NCBI GenBank assembly: GCA_012931725.1
Contig: WHSA01000808.1
Coordinates: 62,001-126,000, forward strand
DNA: 64,000 nucleotides
Reading direction: 5' to 3'
Source of the DNA: Litsea cubeba
Taxonomy: Eukaryota; Streptophyta; Magnoliopsida; Laurales; Lauraceae
Shown here: piece by piece, positions 54,941 through 64,000 of the stretch
Layout: every line of letters begins with the position of its first letter
How positions within the stretch are numbered: the stretch's first letter is position 1
Notes under the pieces: model-generated
What the model was told of the DNA's origin: nothing
The model's database searches: none
What the model saw: only the letters and a program-made list of their open reading frames with translations
Program-made: the position numbers and the translations under genes

Positions 54941-55983
54941 CGGGCTCAATCCATTCGAAGCGGAAGCCAAGGGCACCGACACCAGAGAAAGATGACAAGC
55001 AGGAGTGGCTCGACAAGCGTATCAAGCTGGCTCTTCAGCATAACTTGGAGATGCGGGACAAGCAAGATATTTGTGGCCCTACCGATCTGGGAGCCTCTCC
55101 CTTCACGCGGGATATCAAAAGAACTCCCTTAACCAAGAAGTTCTCTGTCCCACGGTTCGTCCCTTACGACGGATTGTCCGACCCAGCCGCTCACCTCCGG
55201 CACTTCTCTCAGAAGATGTCCATCTGGGGGAACGAGGGCCACCTCAACTGCAAGATCTTCTCCTCCAGTCTGAGCGACCTCCCTCTAAAGTGGTACTGCG
55301 CCCTCTCGGAGAAGTCCATCTCGAGTTGGAAAGAGCTCCAGCTCTCCTTCCTGAAGAAGTTCCAGGGCTACAACGTCGTCCCCAAGACTGATGCTGATAT
55401 ACTCGCCCTCAAGATGAAGCAGGGCGAGAGCCTCACCCAGTTCGCCCAGCGATTCTGGGTGATTTACAGCCAAATTGAAGATACCAGAGAGGAAGTGGCG
55501 ATTTTCGCCTTCCGGAATGCCCTTTTACCCGGGAACGAGCTAAGGAAAGATCTAGTTGGAGACCCCGCTACCACCATGCCGGCCTTGATGTCCCGGATAA
55601 AGCGCTATGTTGCCAGGGAGGAGGATGAGATCCGAGCCCGGGAGGACGAAGGCCCGGGACCCAAGGAAAGGAGCAGCCAGCCCCAGCAGAGGGGCAAGAA
55701 GCCCTTTAAGAAGGAAGAGCCGAAACAAGCCTGGGTCTCCTGTTCGGCGAGAGCTGCAGCGTCCGGGTCTGGGGGCAGCAGGAGGACCAGACCCCCCTCC
55801 GACGCCTACCAGGCTGTGAACGTCGTCTTCAAGGAGCCGATCTACCAGATCATGAACAAGATCAAGACTAGGCCGTTCTTCAGGTGGCCTCAGCCCATGC
55901 AGAGTGATCCCTCCACCCGTGACCAAACCAAGTTTTGTGCCTTCCACAAATAGAATGGGCACAAGACCGAGGAGTACAGGACC
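54941..55983 (+). pseudogene. gag of Tat element 2
   Basis: Frame open through to a TAG at 55951-55953; apparent Met codons upstream belong to the copia stub. The capsid domain reads FSVPRFVPYDGLSDPAAHLR, then SISSWKELQLSFLKKFQGYN and KMKQGESLTQFAQRFW. A basic/acidic tail follows. The nucleocapsid-like motif FCAFHK.NGHKTEEY is split by the TAG and has Tyr where the last Cys is expected; reading resumes in the same frame after the stop. Confidence 0.87.
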
Positions 55984-57576
55984 TTGAAGTATCACCTGGA
56001 GAGGCTCGCCAAGGAAGGCCACCTCGAGGAGTTCGTGAAGGCAGGAGATGTCGGCAGCGGCAGCGGCAGCGGCAGCCGAGCTCGTCAAAGCGCTAATAAG
56101 GATCCAGAGAGTGAAGACTCTGAGAAGATCATTAATGTGATCCATCTGGCGCCCTCAGCTCCCTCTCCCTCAGCTCGAGGCAGCTCCCAGGCTCGTGCCG
56201 AAGCTAGGCAAGTCTCGCACGGGAAAGAGGTGATGAGAGCCGAGCTCAGGCCAGCATCCAAGAGAGCGCGGCGCGACCGACCAGCCATCTCATTTTCAGA
56301 CAAAGACCTAAAGGGAATACAGCTTCCCCATAATGATCCCCTGCTCCTGACCATAAAGCTGAGAGACTTCACTGTGAAGAGGATCCTCGTCAACTCCGGC
56401 AGTTCCTCCGAGGTCCTCTACTACGACTGCTTCAAAAAGATGGGACTCTCAGAAGATGATCTGAAGGAGGTCCGTGCACCCCTAATAGGGTTCAGCGCCA
56501 AACCAGTCTACCCCAAGGGGAGAATCACTCTGGAAACCAAAGTGGGCGGAGCCTCCGTGATGGCTGACTTTCTGGTTGTGGACGCCCCTTCTCCCTACAA
56601 TGTTATCATGGGCAGAATGTGGCTCCACAAGATGGAAGCAGTTCCCTCCTCCCTCCACCAGAAGCTGAAGTTCGTGCTTGAAGGCAAGGAAGGCAAGATG
56701 GAGGTGGTCACAGTCAAAGGAGATCAGCAGCTGGCCAGGCAGTGTATGCTGGCCATGGTCCCTGGAGAGAAGGAGCCAGAGCGAGTCAATTTGGCAGAGT
56801 TCAAGAAAGGGCTGGACGAGATCGGCCGGGATCCTAACAAGAAGAGTATTGAGGATCTAGCCGAAGTCAGGCTCAACCTGGCAGACCCTGATAGATTTTT
56901 CCTGATCAGTACCCAGCTGCCCGACGAGGAGAGAGCCGAGCTCTCAAGATTTCTGACGCAGAACATGGATGTCTTCACCTGGACCTCGAGCGAAATGCCT
57001 GGGATCGACCCCGAGGTCATGTGCCACAGGCTGAACGTGGATCCCAACCACAAGCCCGTGGTGCAGAAGAGCCGCAGGACAGGGCTGCAGCAGACGGAAG
57101 CGGTAGTCGAAGAGGTCGACAAGTTGCTAGAGGCAGGCACAATCCGGGAAGTCCAGTACCCGGTCTGGCTGGCCAATACAGTGGTAGTGAAGAAGAAGAC
57201 TGGCAAGTGGAGGGTATGCGTGGACTTCACAGATCTCAACAGAGCTTGCCCCAAGGACAGCTTCCCCCTTCCAAAGATTGATCAGATGATCGACGCCACT
57301 GCAGGCCATGATAGAATGAGCTTCCTCGACGCCTACAGAGGCTACCACCAAATTCCGATGTATGAGCCAGACGAGGAGAAAACTGCATTCATAACCCCCC
57401 GCGGCACTTACTGCTACAAGGTGATGCCCTTTGGACTCAAGAACGCGGGGGCAACTTATCAGCGCCTCGTGACAAAGATGTTCCGGGCTCAGCTCGGCAA
57501 GACAGTCGAAGTCTACATTGACGACATGGTCGTCAAGTCCAAGCAGTCCAGCGACCATCTGGCAGATCTGGCCTAG
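55984..57576 (+). pseudogene. protease and reverse transcriptase of Tat element 2
   Basis: 530 codons are open. The first ~100 residues are a Ser/Ala-rich linker. The protease follows with ILVNSGSSSEVLYYD, where the catalytic Asp of the D-S/T-G motif is Asn, so it should be inactive, and VIMGRMWLHKMEA. The RT shows RVCVDFTDLNRACPKDSFPL, FLDAYRGYHQI, PFGLKNAGATYQR and the intact YIDD box (VEVYIDDMVVKSK). A TAG at 57574-57576 ends the frame in the RT thumb region, followed by a frameshifted stretch to 57754. Confidence 0.9.
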
Positions 57577-58878
57577 GTCTTCGGCGTCCTCCGTGAGTAC
57601 TGAATGCTTCCAAGTGCGCATTCGGCGTAGCTTCTGGCAAGTTCCTCGGAAGCCTGGTAACGCGAAGGGGAATAGAGGCCAACCCGGACCAGATTACTGC
57701 GATCCTGGGCATCCAAAGCCATCTACCATGAAGGAGGTCTAGAAGCTTACAGGCATGGCTGCAGCACTCAATCACTTCATCAGCAGATCATCAGATAAGT
57801 GCCGGCCTTTCTTTCAACTTCTGAAAAAGAATTTCAAGTTTCAATGGACCCCTGAGTGCAACCAAGCATTGGAAGCACTCAAAACTTATCTGTCTTCACC
57901 ACCCTTACTCTCTACCCCAACTCAAGGGGAGACTTTATATCTGTATCTTTCAATCTCGGACCATGCGGTGAGCTCCGTCCTCATCAGAGAGGACGATGGA
58001 ATCCAAAAACCAATTTACTATACGAGCAAGATCCTGCTTGATGCTGAGACCAGATACCTTTTGTTGGAGAAGCTTGCGTTGGCACTCGTCAGCGCCTCCC
58101 GCAAGCTCTCCCATTATTTCCAATCCCACACTATTGTGATTATCACGGAGCATCCACTCCGTTCTATATTCAAGAAAGCTGACTTTTCAGGGCGAATCTC
58201 AAAATAGGCAGTCGAACTGGGGCAGTATGACATCCAGTAACGTCCCAGGACTGCGATCAAAGCCCAAATTCTGGCAGACTTCATTGTAGAGCTTGTCTCT
58301 CCCAGCTCGGCTTCGACCCAGCCCGGCACCGAATTGGGGGGCATAGGGCATAAACATGAAGTTACCGAGGTCGAACAGGTTCCTGTCTCGGCATGGAAGG
58401 TCTTTGTCGACGGCTCGTCCACCTCCAAGAGAGCTGGCACGGCATAGTACTCCAATCGCCAGAGGGACTGGTCATAGAACAAGCCTTCACCTTGGACTTC
58501 AAAGCGACGAACAATGAAGCGGAGTATGAAGCTCTGATAGCAGGACTGAATAGCGCCTGATTCCTCGGAGCCCAGCAATTGGTGATCTTTAGCAATTCGC
58601 AACCGGTAACTAGCCAGCTCGCTGGAGATTACCAAGCCAGGGACGACAGGATGGCGGCCAACTTAGCCCTCGTAAAGAATCTGGTCTCTCACTTCCAGAC
58701 AGTCGAGGTCAGGCAAGTCTCTAGAGATACCAACACACACGCTGATGTGCTTGCAAACCTGGCCTCCGCTGTCGAAGCAGGAAAGAAAAGGACCATTGAG
58801 GTTGGATCAATACCAAGATCAAGCCTAGAGCTCCACTCATCTCGGCAAGTCCTGTGTGCCGATCTCGGCCCGAATTAG
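57577..58878 (+). pseudogene. RNase H and second RNase H of Tat element 2, multiply broken
   Basis: From 57755 the RT connection and gypsy RNase H are readable to a TAG at 58205 (Trp in element 1), with a TAA shortly after at about 58239 (Tyr in element 1). The second RNase H has a 1-bp deletion near 58441, a TGA near 58558 and then reads to a TAG at 58876 (Trp in element 1). The HADVLANLA motif is present with Val for Ala. Confidence 0.88.
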
Positions 58879-60114
58879 ATGGATCCAATCCTCTCTTACC
58901 TGAAGGACGACCAGCTCCCCGAGGACAAGAATGAAGCCCACCGAATCAGAGTCAAGGCAGCTCGATTCTGGCTATCTCTTGGAGGCAAACTCTACAGAAA
59001 ATCCTTCACGGGTCCCTACCTCCAGTGCGTCCATCCAAGCAAGGTGGATAACTTTTTGTATGAGATCCACGAAGGAATCTGCGGAAGTCACATCGAAGGG
59101 CGATCGCTGGCCTACCGAGCTATAAGCCAAGGTTACTGGTGGCCATACATGCAGAAGGATGCGCAGGTATATGCCAGGAAATGCAAAAAATGTCAGAAGT
59201 TCTCCCATTCTCTTCACCAGCCAGCGCAAGACCTGAGTCCCCTCTCCAGTCCATGGCCCTTCGCTCAATGGGGGCTGGACATTGTGGGACCTCTCCACCG
59301 AGCTCCAGCGAACAAGAGATGGCTGATAGTTGCTACAGACTACTTCATGAAGTGGGTAGAAGCTGAACCACTGTCCTCCATCACTGATAGGGACTCCAGG
59401 AATTTCGTGTGGAAGAACATCATAACGAGGTTCGGCATCCCTAGGACCCTAATTTCAGACAACGGGACTCAGTTTGACTCCAACTCCTTCAGAGACTTCT
59501 GCCAAGAGCATGGCATCAGGAACCACTACTCCACTTCGGCATACCCGTAGAGCAATGGCCAGGCCGAAATTTCAACAAGGTACTCCGGACGGCCTGAAGA
59601 AGCGATTGGACAAGGCAAAAAAGGGAGATGGGTGGAAGAACTCCCCAGCGTATTGTGGGCATATAGGACAACTCCGAGACGGTCCACCTCGGCCACACCC
59701 TTCTCTTTGGCCTACGGGATGGAGGCGGTCTTTCCCTTGGAAATTGGCCTCCCCACCCAGAGGACAGAGTTGGTCGACCAAGGCCGAAACGAGATGAACC
59801 TGGCGATGGAGCTGGACCTAGCGGATGATCGTCGAGAAGCAGCAGCCCTACGACTAACTGACTATCAGCAGCGGCTATCCAGAGGGTATAATGAAAAAGT
59901 CAGGGAAAGGAGCTTCTCAGTAGGAGAACTGGTTCTGAAGAAGACCCTGCCAGCTGACAGAGATCCGAATGAAGGAAAACTGACCCCAAACTGGCATGGC
60001 CCGTTCAGGGTGTTCTCACTGGCGGGACGATCTTCTTACAAACTTGAAGACTTAGATGGCAGACAGTTGCCGAGACCATGGAATGCATATCACTTGAAGA
60101 AATTCTATTTTTAA
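58879..60114 (+). pseudogene. integrase of Tat element 2
   Basis: The zinc-binding region (CKKCQKF), DIVGP and SDNGTQF are intact up to a TAG at 59548 (Trp in element 1). A small indel follows at about 59570-59580 near the third catalytic motif. The C-terminal domain is open from 59632 to the normal end HLKKFYF at 60114. At least two lesions would abolish full-length product. Confidence 0.9.
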
Positions 60115-60204
60115 AGATGTAACAAGAATCTCAAAGTCAATGAAAGCAGCGTTCGCCCTGTCACCAATCTGTGTCATCTCATCTTGTCTGAGTTCGGCAG
60201 CTTT

Positions 60205-60525
60205 GGGTTCATATACCCTGGGACCGGCTTCGGATTCATACATCCAAGTCGCTTCCTGAATTTCGGGTTGATACACCCTGGGACCGGCTTCGGATTCATA
60301 CATCCAAGTCGCTTCCTAAATTTCGGGTTCATACACCCTGGGACCCGCTTCGGATTCATAACATCCAGTCGCTTCCTAAATTTTGGGTTCATAACACCCT
60401 GGGACCGGCTTCGGATTCATACATCCAGTCGCTTCCTAAATTTCGGGTTCATAACACCTTGGGACCGGCTTCGGATTCATAACATCCGGTTGCTTCCTAA
60501 ATTTTGGGTCCATATACCCTGGGAC
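60205..60525 (+). repeat. 60-bp tandem array in the 3' region of Tat element 2
   Basis: Six units start near 60205, 60265, 60325, 60385, 60445 and 60506, with the core GGGTTCATACACCCTGGGAC, TTCGGATTCATA and TCGCTTCCTAAATTT. It occupies the same place as the 59-bp array of element 1 and shares the CTTCCTAAA and CCCTGG words but differs elsewhere. Confidence 0.92.
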
Positions 60526-62538
60526 TGAAAGAAACCGCGATTCAGATCTGAAACTTCTCATAAAGAGACTACTATGGCTGATGCAAAGCATGACAGATTT
60601 TTAAAAAATCTGATTTCTGCACTATGCAGCGGAAATCAGCCATAAAGAATCGCATAGAAACTCCATTAAATCATGACCAACATGTGTCTAATTAATAGAG
60701 ATGATAGAAGACTATTACCTCGAAGATTTGCAGACTTCAAATCTCTAAAAAAATAGATCCAAAGGCCCGAACTCAGACTTGCAATTTGCAAACAAGTTGC
60801 TGGAATTTTCCTGCACTAGTATTGCCTTTGATCTTCTCCTCTATCTCACTTCCAAATCTGATTGGCTAAGATGGTGGGATCTTAATCTAGGAAACAAGAA
60901 CTAATTCTCCAAGGGAAAATCTCAGACCTTAAGCTTTCTTCTCTCAAGAAGAGAACCTCTCCAAGGCTGGACGTGTGGGCCTCTCCAAGTGCTTAATAAG
61001 TGTTGGACGTCCAAGGGGGTATGAGTTTCTTTTATAGAAACTTTTGTGGAAACCTTTTCCATAAAGTTATCTATCCTTATTCTAATTGATGTCCAATAAG
61101 GAAAGACTTATTTCTTTTAAGAAACACTCCAATTAGAAAAGGAAACTAAAAGGAACTTTCCATACAATTAGTAATCCTAGTTGTAGAACACTTACTAATT
61201 TTAAGTTCCTAATCCAAAAAGGAAACTAACTCATAGGAATACTAATCCAAAGAGGAGTCCAACTTTCCAAGTAGAGAGTCCACTCAAAGTTGGAAACCTT
61301 ACCCATAGAAATCCTAATATGGACGTCCCACATATCAATGCACACCATGGCCCACATACAATTTATCTAGAGTTAAATTCATGTATGCCATCGAAGGCCT
61401 AATTGAATTTAAACTCAAAATTATTTTTCCACTAAAATAATTCATCCTTATGTTATCTAAACATCTTAGGAAACCATGCCAATCTTGGTAAGTGACTAGA
61501 GAAGGGATCAAAAGACATATTTGCCATTAGCTCCCAAAATGACCAAAATGTCCATGCTAAACCCATAGCAACATTAAGACCATTTTAACCTTAACTCATT
61601 CCACTAAAGAGTTATGGTTGAACTCCAAGGACAAATATATAATATAATAAGCTCGTCATAAAATGACGGTTGTCTTCGACCTACTAAGTGTAATGACCTG
61701 AATGCCCCTCTATGTAACATCCATAATCGAGTCATGTTTATCACATGTACTATCAACCTTCCCGATTACATCTAAACCTTAGAACTTCATATCCTTAAAC
61801 ATAATCATCATTCGAATATCATTCTCTTGATCCAGGGAGCGACCCACAAGTTCAATATCCATATGGAACATCCATATACTAAGATCTTAGATTTTGATGA
61901 TTAATCGGATAATTCTAAGGGGACGATTATTCCATCATCAGATGGCATAGATTCTATATTGCATCTGCACGTCCCAACTGATCAAGTCCGAGTACCCAAA
62001 ACACAGAGCTGTTGACCCATAAAAAGAATCTCACCCATAGTGAATTAAAGCACAAGAACTTGACTTCGTCAGTTCATCCACAAATGCTCAAGATTAAGAG
62101 CACCGGTTACTCAGTAGCATGAGGTGACTTGATCTCTTTTCTGTGATAGTACTATTTTAGAGATCACACCTACAATGGTCCTGTTCAATGCATGACACAT
62201 GCACTAATGAGATAGATCCGGGAAAGCCCTCCCGTGACTTAGGTATGTCACCCTATATAGGAGAGTATCTCATTATAACTTCTACCAAGATGAAGTGCCC
62301 AGCTCCATCTTTCAGTTATGAACAAATATGATGTTTCCAGTTGTCCATGAATTAGACCTATCTGTGTGTAGACACTACACACCTAATTCATTTACTATAA
62401 ACAATGGGCCTTACGCAACCATACATATATACATGTTTAAGCATAAAAGAGTTTTTCAATTAAATAACCAGTAAATATCCAGTAACAAAAGATGAGAGTG
62501 CAGCTAGTGGGCTTTAGGGCATACACCAATCCCAACAA
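60526..62538 (-). repeat. 3' LTR of copia element 3 (2013 bp)
   Basis: In sense it begins TGTTGGGATTGGTGTATGCC at 62538 and ends GGTTTCTTTCA at 60526. A TATA-like CTATAAAAG (minus) is at about 61029-61037. The 5' partner LTR is outside the window. Confidence 0.85.
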
Positions 62539-62551
62539 ACTCCCACTTGCA

Positions 62552-64000
62552 CTAAAGATCACTACTTCCTAACCTAACACCCATAGACTCAACATGAGAA
62601 GTGAAGACTTTCTCAATAAGAGTCTTAGTGAATGGGTCAGCTAAGTTATTTGCTGAAGCAATATGCTCCACCACTATCTCTCCATCCTGAATGAATTCCC
62701 GGATCAAGTGGTACTTTCTCTGAATGTGCTTGCCTTTCTTATGATTCCTGGGCTCTTTGCACTGTGCTACAGCACCAGTGTTATCGCAGTACATGACAAT
62801 CGGTTTATGCACTGCAGGAACAACTCCCAATTCCAACAGGAATTTTCTGAGCCAAACCGCTTCCTTTGCAGCTTCCGATGCCGCCACAAACTCTGCTTCC
62901 ATCGTAGAATCAGCTATACAGGATTGCTTGACACTTCTCCATGATATAGCCCCTCCTGACAGAGTAAAGTCATACCCTGAGGTAGACTTTCTGGCGTCAC
63001 TATCAGATTGGAAATCAGAGTCTGTATACGCCAATGGCGTTAGATCATCTGCTCGAAAGGTTAGCATATAATCTTTCGTTCTCCGAAGATACTTGAATAT
63101 ATGCTTAACAGCTGTCCAATGCATAGGTCCAGGTTTTGACTGATATTTGCTAACCATGCCAACGGCAAAGCAAATATCTGGTCTAGTACATAACATAGCA
63201 TACATGAGGCTTCCAACAGCGGATGCATATGGAACTCTCCTCATGGTCTCTATCTCTTCAGATGTCTTTGGACATTGATCTCGGGACAGTGGTACTCCAT
63301 GTCTAGAAGGTAGGAGGCCCTTCTTGGAGTCATGCATGTTAAACTTGACCAATATCTTCTCAATGTAAGAAGATTGGGATAGGGCTAACATCTTATTCTT
63401 GCGATCACGCAAAAGTTTGATCCCTAAGATATAGCTGGCCTCACCCAAATCCTTCATCTGAAATTGAGAGGATAACCAAACCTTTGTGGATGACAATAAA
63501 CCTACATCATTTCCTATGAGTAATATGTCATCTACATATAGAACCAAAAATGCAACTGCTTTCCCATTTCCTTTCTTATACACACATGGTTCATCAATGT
63601 TTTGATCAAAGCCAAAAGATTTGACTGCCTGATTAAACTTGATGTTCCATGCTCTAGATGCTTGCTTAAGTCCATAAATGGACTTCTTAAGTTTACAAAC
63701 CATGTTATATTGGCCACTAGCAATGAAGCCCTCTGGTTGCATCATATAGATGCATTCGTCAAGACTTCCATTAAGAAAAGCTGTCTTGACATCCATCTGC
63801 CATATCTCGTAGTCATAATGACATGCGATGGCCAAGAGAATCCTTATGGACTTAAGCATAGCCACTGGTGAAAAGGTTTCCTCATAATCGATACCCTCTT
63901 TCTGAGTATATTCTTTCGCCACCAGTCTTGCTTTGAAGGTTTCCACCTTCCCATCCACTCCTCTCTTTCTCTTGTAGATCCACTTGCACCCTATGGGTTT
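62552..64000 (-). CDS. copia reverse transcriptase and RNase H, open to the window edge
   Basis: The frame is open from the window end (GCKWIYKRKRGVDGKVETF) to a stop at 62552, at least 482 codons. RT motifs: KARLVAKEYTQKEGIDYEET, VKTAFLNG with the catalytic Asp just before in QMDVKTAFLNG, YGLKQASRAWN and the YVDD box (VLYVDDILLIGND). RNase H: AYTDSDFQSD, ADSTMEAEFVA and YCDNTGAV, with the final HLIREF segment. No stop or frameshift was found. The upstream gag, protease and integrase lie beyond the window. This is the best-preserved pol in the window. Confidence 0.93.
   Translation of the reverse strand, partial: KPIGCKWIYKRKRGVDGKVETFKARLVAKEYTQKEGIDYEETFSPVAMLKSIRILLAIACHYDYEIWQMDVKTAFLNGSLDECIYMMQPEGFIASGQYNMVCKLKKSIYGLKQASRAWNIKFNQAVKSFGFDQNIDEPCVYKKGNGKAVAFLVLYVDDILLIGNDVGLLSSTKVWLSSQFQMKDLGEASYILGIKLLRDRKNKMLALSQSSYIEKILVKFNMHDSKKGLLPSRHGVPLSRDQCPKTSEEIETMRRVPYASAVGSLMYAMLCTRPDICFAVGMVSKYQSKPGPMHWTAVKHIFKYLRRTKDYMLTFRADDLTPLAYTDSDFQSDSDARKSTSGYDFTLSGGAISWRSVKQSCIADSTMEAEFVAASEAAKEAVWLRKFLLELGVVPAVHKPIVMYCDNTGAVAQCKEPRNHKKGKHIQRKYHLIREFIQDGEIVVEHIASANNLADPFTKTLIEKVFTSHVESMGVRLGSSDL

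Larger units (their letters stand above)
54939..60525 (+). mobile_element. Tat-lineage Ty3/gypsy element 2, 5'-truncated and mutated
   Basis: Closely related to element 1, it retains what element 1 lost: gag, protease and RT, followed by RNase H, the second RNase H, integrase and a 60-bp tandem array. Its LTR, primer site and gag N-terminus are missing at the left breakpoint. Its 3' end is cut at 60525 by another copia element. The pol frame is broken by multiple nonsense codons, several of them Trp to TAG, and by small indels. Confidence 0.92.
60526..64000 (-). mobile_element. Ty1/copia element 3, 3' part (runs off the window)
   Basis: On the minus strand the order is pol RT/RNase H (64000-62552), the polypurine tract GCAAGTGGGAGTT (62539-62551) and the 3' LTR (62538-60526). 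The left flank is GGGAC in the Tat array; the matching duplicate would be beyond the window. The reading frame is intact over all visible sequence, so this may be a young copy. It is not the same family as the copia at 45873. Confidence 0.92.

Overview
The window reads as nuclear DNA of a flowering plant. It is almost wholly transposable elements plus one large insertion of mitochondrial DNA (a NUMT); I found no ordinary single-copy host gene. The NUMT cox1 copy keeps genomic C at many positions where most plants edit to U or already carry T. This points to a source mitogenome with heavy RNA editing, so an early-diverging angiosperm (magnoliid-like) is my inference, not a demonstrated identity.

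Layout. (1) About 1-14050: a Ty3/gypsy Tat-lineage (Ogre-like) element on the minus strand, with gag, protease, G-patch/RT, RNase H and integrase read from high to low coordinates. Two tandem-repeat arrays follow in its 3' region, then an antisense coiled-coil ORF remnant. Its protease/RT boundary is split by a 3.45-kb solo LTR at 5877-9326 with target duplication CGATG. (2) About 14050-31564: NUMT of roughly 12.7 kb once two later solo LTRs are removed (17372-19054, duplication AATAT; 19890-22959, duplication CTATA). It holds a truncated mitovirus-type RdRp ORF, a plastid psbD fragment and a broken cox1. (3) 31565-32007: truncated copia LTR, then about 2 kb of AT-rich DNA without a recognisable gene. 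(4) 34094-45872: a second Tat-lineage element on the plus strand. Its gag is fused by deletion to an intact RNase H/integrase ORF, it has a 59-bp tandem array, and it carries a spliced antisense gene. Its 3' LTR is interrupted by a solo copia LTR at 44000-45811. (5) 45873-54885: a copia element on the minus strand with two 1769-bp LTRs, an intact gag and a decayed pol. (6) 54886-60525: a 53-bp stub of copia internal DNA joined to a 5'-truncated relative of element 4 with many nonsense changes. (7) 60526-64000: the 3' LTR and RT/RNase H of a further, apparently young copia element, running off the window.

The parts are related mainly by nesting order. The Ogre-like element was split by a solo LTR. 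The NUMT was in place before its two solo LTRs. The plus-strand Tat elements appear to share a middle LTR that was later hit twice by one copia family.

The most unusual signal is a set of dyad-symmetric octamers of the form GNTCGANC, where the two N are complementary, repeated with 21-bp phasing. They occur in the downstream half of both long solo LTRs (GATCGATC in one, GCTCGAGC in the other) and, as GGTCGACC, in the leader of the unrelated copia element. The paired, compensatory base changes suggest that the symmetry itself is maintained.
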